Shown: piece by piece, positions 55,859-58,293 of the stretch
Numbering within the stretch: the stretch's first letter is position 1
Layout: every line of letters starts with the position of its first letter
Assembly (NCBI RefSeq): GCF_003853705.1
Contig: NZ_QTQI01000037.1
Coordinates: 1 to 58,293, forward strand
DNA from: Burkholderia sp. Bp8992
GTDB taxonomy: Bacteria; Pseudomonadota; Gammaproteobacteria; Burkholderiales; Burkholderiaceae
Reading direction: 5' to 3'
Length of the DNA: 58,293 nt
The notes under the pieces: model-generated
Told to the model about the DNA's origin: nothing
The model's database searches: none
What the model saw: only the letters and a program-made list of their open reading frames with translations
Made by a program: the position numbers and the translations under genes

Positions 55859-56551
55859 GTGACTGCCCAATGGATCGACATCCCGACCGGTAACGACAGC
55901 TTCGGCGGCTATCTCGCGCTGCCCAAGCGCGGCCAGGGCCCTGCCGTCATCATCATCCAGGAGATCTTCGGCGTGAACTCGCACATCCGCGCGGTCGCCG
56001 AGCAATACGCGTCCGACGGCTTCGTCGCGCTCGCGCCGGACGTGTTCTGGCGCACGCAGCCGCGCGTCGAGCTGACCTACGACGGCGCGGATCGCGACAA
56101 GGGCATCGAGCTGATGAAGAAGACCGACGTCGGTCTCGCGGTGGCCGACATCGGCGCGGCGGCCGACGCGTTGCGCGCGCGCCCCGAAGTGGCCGGCAAG
56201 GTCGCCGCAATCGGCTACTGCTTCGGCGGCCAGCTCGCGTACCGCGCCGCCGCGACCGGCAAGCTCGACGCGGCGGTGTCCTATTACGGCGGCGGCATCC
56301 AGAACGCACTCGACCTCGCCGGCAAGGTCACGCAGCCGATCCTGTTCCACTACGCGGAAAACGACCATGGCATCCCGCTCACGGCCGTCGACCAGGTGAA
56401 GGCCGCGTTCGCCGGCCACGGCCACGCGTCGTTCCACGTGTACGCGGGCGCCGAGCACGGCTTCAACTGCACGGACCGCGCGTCGTACAACCAGCGCGCG
56501 GCGGCGCTCGCGCACGGCCGCACGCTGACGTTCCTCGCCGAGCACCTGTAA
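55859..56551 (+). CDS. Dienelactone hydrolase-family protein
   Basis: 230 residues. Alpha/beta-hydrolase with the Cys-Asp-His triad: Cys121 (G-Y-C-F-G-G), Asp169 and His200. Glu35 (I-I-Q-E-I-F-G), which helps position Cys, is also present. GTG start at 55859 with AGGAG upstream. Substrate unknown; true dienelactone hydrolases act in chlorocatechol breakdown, and no such genes are nearby. Confidence 0.9.
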   Translation: MTAQWIDIPTGNDSFGGYLALPKRGQGPAVIIIQEIFGVNSHIRAVAEQYASDGFVALAPDVFWRTQPRVELTYDGADRDKGIELMKKTDVGLAVADIGAAADALRARPEVAGKVAAIGYCFGGQLAYRAAATGKLDAAVSYYGGGIQNALDLAGKVTQPILFHYAENDHGIPLTAVDQVKAAFAGHGHASFHVYAGAEHGFNCTDRASYNQRAAALAHGRTLTFLAEHL

Positions 56552-56633
56552 ATAACGCCCGGCCGCGGGCCCGGCGCGCCGGGCCCGCGTTATGCTCCCA
56601 TCATCGCCACGCGTCACAACGGGGGTGACTGCG

Positions 56634-58112
56634 ATGCACTCGGACTATCTCGCGCATGACGCGACTGGCCTCGCGGCGCTCGTGCGCGACCGCAAGGCCA
56701 GCCCGCGCGAACTGCTCGACGCCGCGATCGGCCAGGCCGAAGCGGTCAACGGCGCGATCAACGCGATCGTGCTGCAGGATTACGAAGCCGCGCGCCAGCG
56801 CGCGACCGCCGCGCCCGAACCCGGCGCCGACGCGCCGTTCGCGGGCGTGCCTTATCTCGTCAAGGATCTCGGTGCGGCCGTCGCCGGGCTGCCGCTGTCG
56901 ATGGGCAGCCGGCATTACCGGTATTTCGTGCCGGCCGACGATTCGCCGGTGATCGCACGCAGCCGCGCGGCGGGCCTGAACGTGTTCGGCAAGACCAACA
57001 CGTCGGAAATCGGCCAGATGCCGTACACCGAACCCGAGTTGTTCGGCGCGTGCCGCAATCCGTGGAATCTCGATCACACGCCCGGCGGCTCGAGCGGCGG
57101 CGCCGCGGCGGCCGTCGCGGCCGGCATCGTGCCGCTCGCGCATGCGTCCGACGGCGGCGGCTCGATCCGCATCCCCGCATCGTGTTGCGGGCTGTTCGGC
57201 CTGAAGCCGAGCCGCAACCCGGCGCTCGTCGACCTGCCGTCGAACGGCGAGCTCGTCGTCCAGCACGCGGTATCGCGCAGCGTGCGCGACAGCGCACTGC
57301 TGCTCGACGTGACGACCGGCCAGACGCTGCCGACCGGCGCGCCCGGCACCTTCCTCGGCGCGCTCGACACGCCGCCCGGCCCGCTGCGGATTGGCCTCGT
57401 CGTCGATCCGATGCTCGCGCCGGCGCTCGCCGACGACACGCGTGCGGCGCTCGACGATGCGGCCGCACTGCTCGAATCGCTCGGCCACCATGTCGAGCCG
57501 GCGACGTTGAACATCGACTACGCGCGTGCGGCCGAGACCTTCCTCACGCTGTGGGCGACGATCGCCGAAGAGATGGTGCTTGGCGCACGCGAACTGACGG
57601 GCCGCACGCCGCGACGCGGCGAATTCGAGGCCGCGACGTGGGCGATGGCCGTGGTCGGCCGGCGCCTCGCGCGCACGCGCCTGCCGGACGTGCTCGAATG
57701 GCAGCGTCAACTGACCGTGCAGGTGTCCGGCCTCGTGTCGCGCTACGACGCGATCCTGTGCGCGTCGCTCGCCGCGCCGCCGGTGAAGATCGGCGAGCTG
57801 CAGCCGACGCCGTTCGAATCCGCGCAGATGAAGCTGCTTGCCGCGCTGCCGGTGAAACCGCTGCTGAAGGAAATGCTCGCGAAGTCGTCGGAGAAGGCGT
57901 TCGCGTGGGCCGGCTGCACCGAGCTATTCAACCTGACCGGCCAGCCGGCGATGTCGGTGCCGCTCTACTGGAATGCGCGCGGGCTGCCGATCGGCGTGCA
58001 GTTCGCCGCGCGCCACGCCGACGAAGCGTTGTTGCTGAAGCTCGCGCGGCAGCTCGAACAGGCGCGGCCGTGGTTCGACCGCCGCCCGCCGCTGATGCAG
58101 GCGCAGCGCTGA
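56634..58112 (+). CDS. Amidase signature family amidase
   Basis: 492 residues. The Ser-cisSer-Lys triad is visible: Lys77 (L-V-K-D-L-G), Ser153 (G-G-S-S-G-G) and Ser177 (D-G-G-G-S-I-R-I-P). Hydrolyses an amide to acid and ammonia; substrate unknown. ATG 56634 lies after GGGGGTG; the upstream ATG 56592 is less likely. The last complete gene before the IS fragment. Confidence 0.9.
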   Translation: MHSDYLAHDATGLAALVRDRKASPRELLDAAIGQAEAVNGAINAIVLQDYEAARQRATAAPEPGADAPFAGVPYLVKDLGAAVAGLPLSMGSRHYRYFVPADDSPVIARSRAAGLNVFGKTNTSEIGQMPYTEPELFGACRNPWNLDHTPGGSSGGAAAAVAAGIVPLAHASDGGGSIRIPASCCGLFGLKPSRNPALVDLPSNGELVVQHAVSRSVRDSALLLDVTTGQTLPTGAPGTFLGALDTPPGPLRIGLVVDPMLAPALADDTRAALDDAAALLESLGHHVEPATLNIDYARAAETFLTLWATIAEEMVLGARELTGRTPRRGEFEAATWAMAVVGRRLARTRLPDVLEWQRQLTVQVSGLVSRYDAILCASLAAPPVKIGELQPTPFESAQMKLLAALPVKPLLKEMLAKSSEKAFAWAGCTELFNLTGQPAMSVPLYWNARGLPIGVQFAARHADEALLLKLARQLEQARPWFDRRPPLMQAQR

Positions 58113-58170
58113 CGCGGGCAAGCGCCTCCGCCGCATGTCACGCATCAACCGTCACGATGAAAAAAAAGGT

Positions 58171-58293
58171 TCATCGCGGATTACCGGGGAACGCGGCACG
58201 GATTTTGAGGAAGAAGTATTCCTCGTCGCGGTACCCGTAAGCCCGACGCTTGATGACCTTGATGGTGTTGTTGATGCCCTCGACGACACTGGT
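58171..58293 (-). mobile_element. ISL3-type transposase, C-terminal fragment (cut by the window edge)
   Basis: On minus, 41 codons run from the edge at 58293 to TGA at 58173-58171. The translated end reads E-G-I-N-N-T-I-K-V-I-K-R-R-A-Y-G-Y-R-D-E then E-Y-F-F-L-K-I-R-A-A-F-P-G-N-P-R. This is the conserved C-terminus of ISL3-type transposases. The rest lies beyond the window. The terminal inverted repeat of the element was not identified between 58113 and 58170. Classification is from motif memory. Confidence 0.85.

Overview
The window reads as a stretch of a large chromosome of a Burkholderia, most likely the Burkholderia cepacia complex. The DNA is visibly GC-rich with strong G/C at third codon positions. 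The gene families and their order (paaABCDE with a TetR-type PaaR, hpd, a fused indolepyruvate ferredoxin oxidoreductase, paired DUF2957 lipoproteins, a BpH3-like H-NS protein) are those I associate with that genus. No alignment was run, so the species is an inference.

Left edge (1-430): the promoter and boxA leader of an rRNA operon that runs leftwards out of the window; the 16S gene itself is not present. Region 431-14315 is mainly aromatic amino-acid catabolism: a secreted SGNH hydrolase, the phenylacetyl-CoA epoxidase operon paaABCDE behind a palindromic operator, a DUF1835 gene with the repressor gene paaR, an acetyltransferase, an Lrp/AsnC regulator divergent from 4-hydroxyphenylpyruvate dioxygenase, and a 1196-residue fused 2-oxoacid:ferredoxin oxidoreductase. 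Phenylpyruvate to phenylacetyl-CoA (oxidoreductase) followed by epoxidation (PaaABCDE) would make a connected route; that link is inference.

Region 14464-20593 holds housekeeping metabolism (maeB, pyrE, argC) plus a PEBP-family protein and a flavodoxin. Region 21028-24692 is a three-gene cell-envelope cluster of unknown role: two paralogous lipoproteins and an OmpW-like protein. Region 24877-36667 carries transport and stress-type accessory genes: LysR/MFS pair, LysE exporter, a beta-hydroxyacid dehydrogenase, a ubiquitin-like/Mut7-C/zinc-ribbon protein, a four-gene adaptor-ABC-FtsX exporter, and a DUF2239 plus carotenoid-oxygenase operon behind a double operator. Region 36794-41989 has a GST, a LysR gene and the D-glucarate pair gudP-gudD.

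Region 42041-48125: a tRNA-Ala(CGC), then an E. coli-like envelope block (yraN-diaA-dolP divergent from rsmI) with a cytochrome c attached, rlpA with a long structured leader, a metallo-beta-lactamase-fold hydrolase and an exonuclease. Region 48217-58112: Lrp/AsnC, CDF metal exporter, H-NS-type protein, HugZ-like flavoprotein, MFS transporter, an orphan branched-chain amino-acid binding protein, nitronate monooxygenase, dienelactone hydrolase and an amidase. The right edge cuts into the 3' end of an ISL3-type transposase gene. No CRISPR array, prophage or integron was seen. The least explained parts are the DUF2957/OmpW cluster, the Mut7-C fusion protein, the double operator at 36704-36750 and the structured region upstream of rlpA.
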